Shown here: positions 21,438 to 33,541 of the stretch, piece by piece | How positions within the stretch are numbered: the stretch's first letter is position 1 | How the letters are laid out: the number at the start of each line of letters is the position of its first letter | Assembly (NCBI GenBank): GCA_964059195.1 | Contig: CAXKWD010000001.1 | Location: forward strand, 154,554,532 to 154,618,531 | Source: Ectobius pallidus | Lineage: Eukaryota > Arthropoda > Insecta > Blattodea > Ectobiidae | DNA: 64,000 bases | Direction: 5' to 3' | The notes under the pieces: model-generated | The model's database searches: none | What the model was told of the DNA's origin: nothing | The model's input: only the letters and a program-made list of their open reading frames with translations | Position numbers and translations under genes: made by a program

Positions 21438-22071
21438 TCAGAGAAAGAGAGCGGAGGCAAGTCTTCGTGAAGCCTATTGCACTAGTGTCCTAATCCCGTT
21501 AATTTCTTCAGCTAGTTTGGTACTCTCTTCGAATTGTCACATTAGCAGACGTTTCTCACGTATCCTGGCGCTGTACCAAGCCATTAGGACGTGAGAACCG
21601 CTTAAAGGGGAAAATAACAGTGATAGCATAGCAAAGCGAAGAGCGTAGTAAAGACATAAAAGTACTTAACATAACCATTACGAAAACAAATCTAAACAAC
21701 ATTCTACTAGCAAAATAACTAGTTCTTCACCGGTGCTAGTGATGATTTACGGAAGTTCTACTCTAATGCTACATTATTTATCAGAGAAATTAAAGGTCTA
21801 TTCGCTTAATTCAAAATTATATCTTTGAAATTATATTAATATTTGAATATTTCGTAGGGGATTTCCAGTCACCATGTGCAAATGTGTGGTTATGAGCCAC
21901 TACTAACTTCATTAAGAAACATCGTCCTAATTAGTACAAATGAATTTAAAATATAGACTTTTCGTGTAACATTCATTCTAAGTTTCCTCAAAAATCTCTT
22001 ATAGCTTTAACTTAACAAGGAATCCATTTCAACTGCAGTGTGTTACACGTTAATACTGCACACTCTTCCTG
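21438..22071. other. Non-coding, no feature recognised
   Basis: Nothing supported. Confidence 0.4.
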
Positions 22072-22553
22072 TTAAAGCAGATGTTCAAAGTGTCGTCCTT
22101 GCACCTGGATCCAATACTCCACTTGTTTCTGCAGTGGGTTTATAATTCTTTCAAACACCCTCGGATCATTTCGGAATTCTTGACATGCACGTACAATTCT
22201 TTGCTGTTACTGTACGGTTCTATTTTTACTACGTAGAGCTCAGCACACCCGACACTGTTCATACGAATGATCTGACTGCTTCGACTGTGTACTGTACCCA
22301 TTGTCTATCGTGTATTGTTGGATTACAACACCACCTTGTGGCAATGTTCAGTTTTGTAAACAAGAGCACATCGCGGACCACTTTTAAGTACGCAACGAGT
22401 GAAGCACAACTAAGGACGTTAATGACGGAGTAACCATACATTCGCCATAATAAATCTCGCAAACGGCATGTTTGCTAGAACTTTTTTTGCTTCTGTTACC
22501 GTATACTTTTAACAAGTTTGGTCTGCGCTATTAATTATGATACACCCTGTATA
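22072..22553 (-). mobile_element. Mariner-like transposon remnant with transposase C-terminus
   Basis: The 5' end on the minus strand is ATACAGGGTGTATCATAATT (complement of 22534-22553), an end type common in insect mariner-like elements. The minus strand from about 22200 to a stop at 22072-22074 encodes QRIVRACQEFRNDPRVFERI, then QKQVEYWIQVQGRHFEHLL. This matches the C-terminus of mariner-like transposases that end in GxHxEHL. An in-frame stop lies just upstream and the catalytic core is not readable, so the copy is internally deleted and dead. The reverse 67-codon frame at 22259-22462 is not the transposase frame. Confidence 0.65.
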
Positions 22554-23001
22554 TGTCAGTACCAGTGGAAAGGTTTATAGTGATAGGTGTCTATGACTCC
22601 CTGGAATCGTCAGAATTTTAAACAACATTACAGAGCAGTGCACGAGTGAAATTATTATTTATAAAGGAACAAGTACCGTTTTCATTCATTTTATGATCTA
22701 TGCAGAAGTGTGTTTATTAGGAACTTCACTTCACAACACAACTATAATGGAATGAACCGAGGATATTCCTTTGAGGCATTGCTTCAATTCACAACAACCA
22801 AGCCCTACAAATAAGGGCGCTTTGAGGCTTCACAAGAATTTCTTGATGGTCTAATGGATGGAAAATGCAAACATGCCCACATTCAAGATATCAAGGTATC
22901 GAGAGGTTCACGTCTTTGATGTACCGACAATTCCTGGAAATGCCAAACGAGTTATTCAGCCTTCAATAAATCATGCTACTCTTTATGAAGGAATTAATAA
23001 G

Positions 23002-23591
23002 TAGGGCCCAGAAGTTCAGGCATTAATTTTGGTTAAAATAGGCTCTCAGAAAGGCAATTAAAATAACGGCACCGAAAATAGACAGTAATATAATTAAAAT
23101 AGGCATTTATTAAAAGTCTAATCAGAGAGTAATCCCACTCTTTATGAATGAAAAAAGCTATTTAAGATACTTGCATATAATTACATATACTTATAATTAC
23201 ATAGAGTAATTACTAATTGAATAGTTTGAGGAAGTAAGTTTTCGACTTCTTGGAAAAATTAAGTGCATTTTTAGTGACTAAGATCCTTCAATAAATACTT
23301 TTGAGACGTGAATGTGTCATTAAATTACTTGTATAACATTTTTTTTACTTTCATATATTGAAGTTCTTTATGTGCTTTTTAAAAGTAACAGAAAAATCCA
23401 TAACGATCCAAGACAGGCAAAATAAGGCTTTAATCTTAAAAATAGGCTGCATAAGTCAAGATAGGCAAAAAAGGGAAAGCAAACACTGGCCCTACCGTTC
23501 CTAAATGTACGGAAACATGTTTTATCTCTATTTAACTCTTTAATATATGCACTCAAATAGAAAAGGCATTTTGCCTAACTTCCGGGTCCTA
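23002..23591. mobile_element. hAT-like non-autonomous element
   Basis: The left end TAGGGCCCAGAAGTTCAGGC and the right end, on the complement, TAGGACCCGGAAGTTAGGCA are matching terminal repeats with a few differences. Flanks TTAATAAG and CTAAAGAG share 5 of 8 bases and both fit the hAT pattern, as expected of an old duplication. The interior has many AAAATAGGC-like short repeats. The 62-codon open frame at 23368-23556 minus is not a recognised protein. Confidence 0.6.
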
Positions 23592-23756
23592 CTAAAGAGT
23601 CTCTATACAACAAATATAGATTTTATGAACTTGTCAACAAGTATCTCATTTTTATGTACTTGGGGTTTAAATTATTTATGCTCATCGAACATTGCCCGAT
23701 TTTTTAACTTTTTCGTGTTTCTGGGTTTTTCATGTTTTGAAAGAATAAAATAAATA

Positions 23757-24215
23757 ATGAAAAATATAAATATAAAAATAAGTGGTAATATAAACACAAC
23801 AATAATGAAAATCAGGCGAAGTAATCCATTTAGAGAAGAATGGCAGGGAGACAAGAAGAGTAACAGAATATGAAAGAGGGGAAATGCAGAAGGGAACTAG
23901 TCTTATAATAAGAGGAAGGTGGATACAGGTAAAAGAAGAAAGAATTAAATGTATGGGTGAAAACAGGAAATGTAATAATAATATAAGTAGGCTTTCAAAG
24001 AAAGAAATAAAGTTATTGACAAGTCATTAAAACAAGGCGAAAGATATGAGAGCGTGATTCGAGATAGAATGAGACAGATCATGATCAATATAAATGCAGA
24101 GACGATGAAAAACATTGGAAGTAGGGAGAATAAGAAAGAAATGAGAGACTGTAGCATCAGAGACAAAGGTGAGCACAAACAGTATAAGAATATAACAAAA
24201 GAAAGATAATGGAAA
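23757..24215 (+). repeat. Purine-rich low-complexity tract
   Basis: The plus strand is dominated by A and G (GAAGAA, GAAAGA and AGAGAC units) for about 450 bp. Reverse open frames here (23672-23854 and 23945-24178), rich in Leu, Ile, Phe and Ser, are artefacts of the bias. Confidence 0.75.
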
Positions 24216-24664
24216 AAGGTAGGAAACGAATGTCTTTCAATAAATTAATAGTATAGTCGGTTTTTTGTTAAATCAAGACTAAAGTAGCTATCGGTGCATC
24301 GATGATACGATTCTTGTAGAGTAGGTTCTAGTAATTGGAATTGTATTGGATTTGAATTTTAACTGCTGACATGACGGAGTTTGTTTTAATGTACCTACAG
24401 TACTTTAAATGTAAGATGGGTTCAAGATCTTGCAAAGATTAGACTATTATTATCCAGAGAAATGTATATAAATGTATAGAAATAAAAAATAACAATAATC
24501 TATTATAAACGTATAACATTAAGACAATACACGAATAAAAGTATATTTTACACAATAAGTAAAATGATCCCTATACAAGCTGTGGAGGCCCTATTCAGTT
24601 TCAGGAGGTTGAGGCTCCTAAATTTTTTAGATACTCGGAACATGAAAGCGGTATAGTTATGCCT

Positions 24665-24834
24665 TATGAACCGACATTAATGACTAATTTCTGTTAGAGG
24701 CTGATTCGACTCCTGTGCCTCTATGCCATCAGAAGGACTAAACCAATTGAAAAATCCCAACGACGTCATCGGAGATCAAACCCGTGACCATCGTTTGTAG
24801 CGCATTGCCTCAATCAACTGCACCATGGTGTATC
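24665..24834 (-). mobile_element. tRNA-derived SINE (family B)
   Basis: The minus strand reads a box-A-like TGGTGCAGTTGATTGAGGC, box-B-like GGTTTGATCTCCGATGACG, then TTTTTCAATTGGTTTAGTCC and GCCTCTAACAGAAATTAGTC. This matches 10974-11256 along its first 175 bp. The tail is decayed. Confidence 0.8.
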
Positions 24835-25341
24835 CATCTCTTTAACACTGATGTGAAAATAACACATACATATCAATTTTTATTCTTATAAACTTTACAA
24901 ATCCTCTGAATTTACGGTACTCGTATCGCATTTTTTTACAAGCATTCAAAGTTCATTTATTTTAGTTATCTGTAGCGTACACGAATATGATCCCGCATTG
25001 TATTGTAATGATGACGAATAGCGAACCAGACAGTGTAGATGTAAATACATTTCACTACATATTAAAAGAATTTCAAAACCGAGTTTGACTAATGATGATT
25101 TTGATGGAGAAGGGATGGGGTGGCAACTAGAGAGGTTTTGTTTAGCAAACCACAGAAATTCATTTTCCAGCTGTCTGAATAATGTTTGTATTTATTCTTT
25201 TCTCCTGGAAGGGCGCGGATGACAGATAATTCATCATCAGAATGGAATGTATATTGTGTAATTACAAGAGGAATTTTGCGCAAGTTCCGCGAACAGAGCA
25301 AGGTTAAGGAAACTATTCAAGAATGTCCTTTTCAGAGAAAA

Positions 25342-26043
25342 TCTATAATAATAAGAAGTGTCTGTATGTACGTGATGGGCAGCGAAATCTACTGAACGCA
25401 GAAATCTGAAATTTTCAACATAGATGGACTGAAGTGTGGCCGAAAGCACCTCGAAGCCAGATTTTTTTTATTGTCGCTTTCTTTCGCGAGTTATGAGTGA
25501 AAAATGGCAAAAAAACGTGAATTTTTGCGCTATCGAAGCATCAGTTTTCGGCAATACGTTTCAAATGTCAAATAAATTGCAGGTGGTTTCGCTTTTTTTG
25601 GGGGGGGGGTCAGAACTTGAAAATAAGAGCATCGCGATTTTTTCATCATATCGCATGGAATTACCGATCGCTTCGATTTTGTGACCTCACCCTGGTCGAT
25701 TCGTTTGCTTATAATGTCAAGGCGCACGGAAATATGAAATTTTCAACCTAGACTGAAGAGGGAAAATGAATCTTGACCTAAAAGGTCAAACATTCATCGA
25801 TTTGGACGGAACTCATTATGCAGTGGATTTCTGGGCCAGGAACTCGAATCTGAGGTCGTTTTTCCCAAGCGGCGTTTCTAATGGTGGAATGCACTTCATA
25901 GCCGGATTTTTAGCTGTTTCATTAATTTAAACGTTTAGTTTATGAATGATTTGCGTGTATGTATTAATAAACATAATGTTTTAATTATGTTGCTTTTAAT
26001 TTTAAAATTAATTATCACGGGCGAGGCTGCGAACACCTGCTAG
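25342..26043 (+). mobile_element. Helitron-like element, copy 1 (complete, non-autonomous)
   Basis: The element starts with TCTATAATAATAA and ends with CTAG, preceded by the GC-rich CACGGGCGAGGCTGCGAAC. The host bases are A before and T after, the A|T target of Helitrons, which leave no target duplication. The body contains two related units, each with a (C)GGAACTC or GAAATCT...TGAAATTTTCAACMTAGA block. It matches 51743 onward for several hundred bases in the same orientation, for example AGCGAAATCTACTGAACGCA against AGCGAAATCTACTAAACGCA. No Rep/helicase is encoded. The open frames at 25436-25684 and on the reverse strand are incidental. The hairpin near the 3' end is imperfect, so the class is probable rather than proven. 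Confidence 0.65.
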
Positions 26044-26734
26044 TAAATCAATAAATTGAAGAAAGTGTACATCAATTTATTTTCCCTTTATGATACAATC
26101 ACTGTAACTGCAATTTTTTTTTAATTTCCTCTACCGGGTATTACACAGATTCTGAAGATGTGACAAGAAGAATGGAGATGACTGTCTTACTTCTACTACT
26201 ATATTCATTGAGAAAATACAATTTTTTTCAATTTCCTCGGAAATTGCTCATACGATTTTGTTTAAATTTGATAGATAAGTTTATGCTACATGTTAAAACT
26301 TTTATTTGTAACACTTTCTGGGTAAAAATTCTAGAAGCTTGGTGAACAATCCACATTTTCGTGGGCTCGAACAATTTATTATCTCCCTACGTCCTCTTAT
26401 TCTGTGCCCCGGGTTCGCACGCGTTTGTTACTTCACCATTATTTTTTTTAAATTCATTTAATAGAAAAGGATCAAAACCATATATTAACTAATGCTGAAA
26501 TCGTTTTCACATGAACTGCTTGAATTAAGTTTCTTCAATTGATCTTTAATTATATTGTTACATGTTTACCTTACGGGGTAGGTGATAGCACAATAATAGT
26601 AAAACAATTGGAAAACGACGTAAGATTAGAATTTACTGGCCCAAAAAACTTCAACTGATGGGTTTCGTCGAAATCGACCAACGTAATCTCATTTAGGCCG
26701 GCATATAGCATCAGCTGTGCGTCGGTAAGAGCCG

Positions 26735-26830
26735 AAAATCACGTTTACTGCCAGTTTTTTTGCTCATAACTCACGAATGAAAACTAAAATTAAAAATCCA
26801 GTATGGAGGTACTTTCGGATCCCCTTCCGT
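26735..26830 (-). mobile_element. Helitron-like fragment, inverted
   Basis: Read on the minus strand, ACCTCCATACTGGATTTTTA, then TTCATTCGTGAGTTATGAGC and AACTGGCAGTAAACGTGATT match part of the element at 25342-26043 (there CTTTCGCGAGTTATGAGTGA). It is a partial copy in opposite orientation about 700 bp downstream. Confidence 0.65.
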
Positions 26831-27284
26831 AAGAAGAAGTACGGGAATGACATGAAGACTCGTCGAGAAACGAATAAGAGAAACGTAAACAGAAAACACA
26901 TTAATATTCCAAAGAGAGACTATGTCAATTAGTTTTGCATGTAAAGCTCTCTTGTATACGAATTCAATCCGAATATTTACACAATTATGAAATACACAAA
27001 CACAAACGTTTTAATATGCAGTCAACAATTAAGTAAATATGCAGCAATGTCAAATGAATTTCGTTCATATAGAACCCATCGACAAGCCTACGGCAAATAC
27101 AATAAAGCTTGTTTTTAATACCGCTAATATGGTGCGTATTGATAGAAATAACTTTGTACAGATGATTTTACATAATATTTATCTGAATGATTCTGAGGAT
27201 AGATTCATATGCTGCAGTCTCTTTAACCAAGGGTCCCTTTTCGTTTAAATAAAATATAATCAGAGCTAGTATATGTATAATAAG

Positions 27285-27909
27285 TAGGGCAAGGCATTTG
27301 ATGATTTTGCATCTTTTTTATGTGAAGGTTAAAATATAGCTCCAATGTATATAAATGTGTATCATTAAATAATTAATTAAATAAGGGCAATTTGTTTTTT
27401 GCATTATTTTGCTTTATTTTGCATATTTCGTCATTTTTCAAGAGATAGGTCATTTTTTGGCAATTTTTAGGTCATTTTCGGCATTTTTAGGTCATTTTCA
27501 GCATTTTATGGCATTTTTGGCATTTAAGGTAATTTTCGGCATTTTAGCAATAAATTTCTTTCTTTCTTTTTAAATGGCACATATTTGCTAGGGGCAATTT
27601 GATGGGCATGGCAGTTCAGAAATAATTTATTTTTCGCTAAGGGTGTCCAAGTACTGTAGTATAAATTTACTGATTTCTTTAGTAACAAAATAAGTGTGTT
27701 TTATATTGTAAATTCATATATAAAGCATGGTCATAAACTGTATTTAGCAATTCATTACTTAAGAAAAAACTAATTATAAGTAACAATGGTAAATTTATTG
27801 GTCATTATTTTAAGATTTCGGGTCATTTTTTCACTATTTTTAGGTCATAAATGAATTTTTAATTTTGCATTTTTTTCACTATTTTATGGTCATTAAATGC
27901 CTTGCCCTA
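27285..27909. mobile_element. hAT-like non-autonomous element with perfect 8-bp duplication
   Basis: Ends TAGGGCAAGGCATTTGATGA (from 27285) and, on the complement of the right end, TAGGGCAAGGCATTTAATGA are terminal repeats with one mismatch in 20. The flanks are ATAATAAG on both sides (27277-27284 and 27910-27917), an exact 8-bp duplication fitting the hAT pattern. The interior is built from short repeats of GGTCATTTT and GGCATTTTT (about 27440-27545) with more near the right end. No protein is encoded. A piece of the same family lies in reverse orientation at 57060-57118. Confidence 0.85.
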
Positions 27910-27917
27910 ATAATAAG

Positions 27918-30059
27918 TAAGTAAAAATCAATTTATAAAATGCACCTACAAGTAATACTTTCTGGAAATTATGGATAAGAAATTATTATTACATATGTTA
28001 TAGTCTTTCATCAGGGGTCGAAACGCAACCTTGAGGAAAACACAGTACCTCAACGTATTGTTTCAAGGCGTATAATAATTGGCGTAGTTAGAGAAAAAAT
28101 AGCTGTCTCAATCTCAATATTTTACTAGCCAAAAATGAGCCTAATCGGTCATTGATCTACGATTAATTCTGCCGTCAATTTCCTCAATATGAAGCGAACT
28201 ATGCGCAACCAGAATTAGTACTGACGTTTATTAAAATACAGTCACCGTGCACTGTAATGCTATGCGGCTAAGTAATCAACTAAATGAACTTTATGCTAAA
28301 CCTATCCAGCTATAATTGTATCACTTAAGGGCTAGTAATTAATGTTATATAATTGGAAACGTTCCCAGCAGGCATTGTATTATTAAATTCTGCCTGCCAC
28401 TGAGATCGTTTGTCAGTTTGTGATGAGCAATACAGAAAATATTTTATGTTGCAGAGGACAGCGGACTCGTTTGTATTCCATCAATAAATCATCATGACAC
28501 AACAACAGTGCTGTAAATTTAATTTTGCGCGTTGTCAATCGATTTAGAATAAAATCTCTAGCAGGTCTTAATTTGTGGACTTGGTTCGCGAGTGAAGTTT
28601 GATTATTTCTGAAACTTGTTACATGTTATTCTTATATCACAATTTTGTAGATTCTCTAGAATATTACATAAAAAAGCATAAACCGATAGATATCCAACTA
28701 CAAAAAAGCGTATCACATAATATCTTACTTGCTTGGTTACAGATGTGATACGACATTGACTCCTTGAATCACCTAGGAGAAAATTATTCCTGACACTTCA
28801 AGACAAAGTTCTATGTTAAGAGTTTTGATGGATGCTCCAGTTATCTAATTCCGATTAAGATGCGAATAGATTTCGTTGAAGAAGGTTTTTTTATGACAAT
28901 AATCAAAGGTTTGTAGTTATACTAATAGTAGTAGGAAGTAAGAAAAATTGAGTTTAATATAAGCTTATAGTTTTTAAAAAATAATGAATATATAATTACA
29001 TATCAGTTATATGTTTAAATCCCGTACTTTATTCTGTTACTAACACTATACATAATCGTTTATCATCAAATAGTATTTTCAGGTGCCTATATAAATCAGG
29101 AACAATTAAAATAAAACTCACGTTCAATTTAATTTAGTTAATGTTAATGTAGCTGTATACTCTAGGTCTAGTGCATGGAAACTTTCCGGTACTGCTGGTT
29201 TCTTCTAGTGATTTTCTTTAAAGTTGGCATTGAATCTCATTATCAATTGTTTTCCATACCAGCCGTGTGTGAGCCAATCTCTTATTGGCCTGAGTTCAAG
29301 CTCACCATATGCGTTAGCCTTTGGAAAAAAAACAACAACAACGCTCAGGCCTAGATGAGCGGTGAAAGGGGGAAATTTTCATCTGAGTGGCTGTAAGGCA
29401 AGGGTTACAACGAATGCCTAGATCAGCCCCTAGATGAGTCCGACTCGGTATTGCTTTGATGTCAAATGTCTGGCTCTCGAATAATCTATGAACACAGGTC
29501 GGTTTCAGGTTCAGGAGAGAATGTTTGGTGGGATAAGTCACAATTAAGTGGAGGATAGGATGAAATTGCCTTGCAAATAGTATCTTTTATATTATACATA
29601 TAGTCATTTAAAGTGAACAAAGACCCTCGACAAGAAATAGAAAGTTGTTTTCCTTATTGAATAAAGTTAAAATTAATTCTGAAAATTTAAAATGGTTCTA
29701 TCAACGAATATAGAGGCTCTTAATAGAATCTATCGCGAAAAAAGGGAGAGGGAAGAGGTGAAGACTGGGAATTGTGGAGCCGGTTTAGAATTCCCCTACC
29801 AACATAAACATCTAAGCATCATATCGGAAAGATTCCGTGCTCTCGAGTGTACATGAGGTTCGATAACACACAGCCTAGAGATTTTATGTTGGTTTCGTGG
29901 TGTAGCTAATGTATAATTCGTTTCAATTATGAATCGAATTGTATATCCGCTATGGGGTTTTAATACACTATAGAAAAATCAAGATATCGAAACAAAACAG
30001 CCTGTTTGACTCTAATCGATAAATATTAATTTTTTCCCAAAACGTTTATTAAATGAAAC
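27918..30059. other. Non-coding, no feature recognised
   Basis: An open frame at 29314-29541 minus (75 codons) has no domain. Nothing else is supported. Confidence 0.4.
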
Positions 30060-30061
30060 AG

Positions 30062-30114
30062 CATAATATAATATATAATATAATATAATATAAAAATATA
30101 ATATAATACATTAT
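30062..30114. repeat. (TAATA)n AT-rich tandem repeat
   Basis: Short tandem ATAATATAATATAAT units. Confidence 0.8.
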
Positions 30115-30714
30115 TTAGGATAGTTCTGCTTTAAACACTACTTGCACCACCAATGAATTTACAGTTTATTTGCATTTTCAAGTGTGTCAAATGTGCAGTT
30201 CGGATGGCTTAAGAGGAGAGATGTTGCTTGTATGACTAGTAGCTGTGCAATCAGGAAATAGTGACGGCCTGTCAATATGTTCAACTCCACCTGCCATTCC
30301 ACGCTAGTCCATCCTTCCGTCCCCACTCATGACCGAATGCAAAATTCAATTAAACCTCATCCAAATCCAGTTTCACATCTCAAGCTGCAATCCTAAATCA
30401 TCCAATCACTCCCCAAGTCCGCCTCTCTCCTTGATTACAGCATCTATATTAATGTTGTTTTTGCAATCATGGCTTACGAATCGAATCAGTATGAATTATG
30501 AAACATGGTTTATCGAGGAAACTACTTTCAAATAGTAATCCCAATTCAGATGTGCCTCAGTTACTGAACCATGAGAGTCACATAGAAGTCTTTGGGACTC
30601 AATAGAGACAAGCATTTTCAGAAATAAAAATGTGTCAAACACTAATGTAGCTTTCTCTACCTTTTATATTACAACAAAGAGGAAGTGGCAGCACTGTTAT
30701 GGTGCGCTTGCAGG

Positions 30715-31116
30715 TATAGTGCAGTTATTCATTGCATGGCCAGTCGGCTTCAAAGGTTTCGGTGTTTCTTTATGTTAACTGATCAGACTAAATCGGCCTT
30801 GGCTTCCGCTTTCCAAAACAAAAAGCAACGTTGCAATATTCTCTTATTGTTATCACTGACCTCAGTTCTTCCTTCGCTTTATTCAATTCACGTGTTCACG
30901 TGTTTACTGTAACTTGATCTTGCAACCGCGCATTTCACTCCACGCGGAGTTGACGAGTAGCTGTCAAAATCGTCACAGGACATTCTTATATTTTCATTGG
31001 CTGGGGTAACTAGCTGATTGGTGCGGTAAAACTAAAGACATGGGTTGAGCTGTCGGCAAACTTTTCCTCCTAACGAAAGGAAGCCGCCTGGCCATGCAAT
31101 GAATAACTGGACTATA
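30715..31116. mobile_element. MITE with 36-bp terminal inverted repeats
   Basis: Arms TATAGTGCAGTTATTCATTG (30715 on, to 30750) and their complement (31081-31116) agree at 34 of 36 positions. The outermost TA on each side may be a duplicated TA target. No transposase is encoded. The 75-codon open frame at 30685-30912 crosses the left boundary and is incidental. The superfamily is probably TA-inserting (Tc1/mariner-like), as inference. Confidence 0.85.
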
Positions 31117-33541
31117 AGACTCGCTTGGGCTAGTTTTATTAACTTCGTGCTTGCCTATTAAGTTCTATATAACATACTTACATCTTAAATAATAGTTGTT
31201 CCGTATTTTTAATTTATTGTAGTTAGTATAGGAGTAAATATTTATTATAACAGGCATTATTTAGGCTGTTTAATTAAGTTACATTTCTGTCTTATAATAA
31301 TGAAACCTAGCATTTTATTACCTTATCTTAATCACTTTCGAGGATATTAATATATTAACATAAAATATTATTGATGTAGAGAGTTTTTTTTTGCGATACT
31401 ATATGAATATTTTTTTAATTCTACAACCGGAACATGTAGAAAAATTATACTTATTTTATGTTTTGAATTGATCACCTTGTATTTTTTTAGAACAGGAAAC
31501 AGAGAACTAATTCCACAGAGTAATACTGTGTTTCTCAAACCCGGAAGCTCTTGTCTTAATTAAGCACGGGATCTAGTTTAATAATTGTTTAATTTATTGT
31601 GGTAACCCTGCAAGGTAGTTGGTACACCTGACAACAATGTGAAGAGGCTTATAGCAGACGGATCACGTAAAGAGGATTCTAATATTTTCCACTGGTAATG
31701 AATCTTAAAGATTAACGATGAAGCTGCATTGTGTTGCTTTCGGATTAGAGATTCTGTGAGGGAGGTAAAAAAAAAAGAGCCATGCTTGTTTTTATTTCTC
31801 CTTTTAAGTCCACTCTTTGTTCGCTGATTCGTTTAAGTTTTATAAAGTCTGCTCATTTAATCTACATCTCCTTGTGTGTGCTTTAGTCTGGATGGTAATA
31901 GAGTTCCTTATTTTCAACGAATCAAGAACACTGCGTCTCGTGAATATTTAATTCAGGATTCATCCTTTTTCTCGTTCATGGACTAGTTGTGATTTAATCC
32001 GGCATTAAAGACAAACCCCATGTCTCAGTATTTTACATATTTAATCTTAAGTTTTAAAGCAAAAGTAGCGTTTTGTTTTTAGTTCCTAAATCCACGTACA
32101 AAATCCTTTTTTCCATACAATTTAAATTATCTACTCCATACTTAGCATATTTGGTTCGGTTGGGTGCGTTTTAGTATAAGATCAAGTGTTTACGAGAGTG
32201 AAAACCTTCAGTACGGGTCGTTTGGAAGGGATTTTAAGCCGTACATAGAAAATGTGAGACTTTTAGCTTGTTAAGTTCCTAAGACCTCAGACAAGGGCTC
32301 CTGAGCAGAGGATCGTTCCAGGATCTTGTCGTTGCCACTTAACTGAAATTAGTCCTGACTAGTCCTCATAGCGAATTAAAGGGTGTCCATTCATTCTAAA
32401 ATATTATAATTTACTTATCGTGATTGAATTTGATTTCTTCACAAAAATTTATACATTCACGATATGAATACCGGTACTAGAAATAACCTTGAATTGGACT
32501 ACCCTCCCCCCGAAATTTCAGATTAAATATGTTCTTACTCGTGCTTCCATAATATTGTGTGTGATTTTGTCTTATATGTTTTCTTTTATAATATGATCCC
32601 TGCTACATTTCAGGACTATTTCTGTTACGTTTGAAAGAAAAAAAACTTATACCATTAACTCGGCGAAATACCACTTTATTCCAGTGAAGAACTGACGTCT
32701 TGTAACTTTGTAGACATTTTGTTTTAATGGTTGCCAGTTTCCTACTTTCAATACTGACTTAGTACACACTCGGGAAATATTGCACATAAGACCTATCCGC
32801 ACGTAGGTCTATCCTACGCCAAAATACAAAGACACAAGTACACAGCCCAAACACGTCACACCATCAACATCCCCTACGGTTGTACATAAGGGCACAATAG
32901 GTATACACACATCACATATGGTTACCAAAATTTGGTTTGACCGGAGGTTTAGGCTTAATTGCTTGGCACTCCGGGGGCAAGGGTGGGCACTCAAAAAAAA
33001 AAAAAAAACTGACTTAGTGGTCTTACTATTATAATAATAATAACTTTTTTAAAAAATTATAATAGTTGGCATCTACAGATTTACGTCAAATCCAAACCAA
33101 GGTTGATCTCTTATTTGCATCCAATAAGCAAATATCAGTGGTGAAGACGAAGGTCACCTACTCAACTTCCTTTCAAGAGAGCATTGCTATTGTAATAAAC
33201 AGCTTGGAAGTGGTATAACTATTAACAAGAAAACACCCCAACCAAGAGGATTTGTGTCTAAAAAATTATTTGACTCTTTCCAGTATACAATATAAACTAT
33301 TTTGTTTACTTTTACGAAATTAGGCAGAATAAAAACCATATGGAGTGATATCATTGCAGTGCTGTAATATTTCTTTGGTACTTATTACAAACACATTTGC
33401 ATTGAAGTGATACAATCACATTAAATTTATATGAACAGTTTCTACCGAAGAAGATGCACTTCTTTATATATTATTGAAGAGTCAGAAACTGATAAAGGTA
33501 GCAGAAATCCTTTTAAGTTCTCTCGCCGTATCTGGCTTTAG
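31117..33541. other. Non-coding, no feature recognised
   Basis: The interval includes a short poly-A run at 32994-33007 and a (TAA)n-like patch near 33030. The open frame at 32809-32994 minus is not recognised. No gene is supported. Confidence 0.4.

Noticed and set aside
27440..27545. CRISPR-like array (regularly recurring GGTCATTTT/GGCATTTTT)
   Set aside because: The units are short, irregular and AT-rich, have no unique spacers, and sit inside a hAT-like element in a eukaryotic sequence.
32370..32420. GGGTGTCCATTCATTC as a mariner-type terminus
   Set aside because: No partner end, TA pair or transposase sequence nearby.
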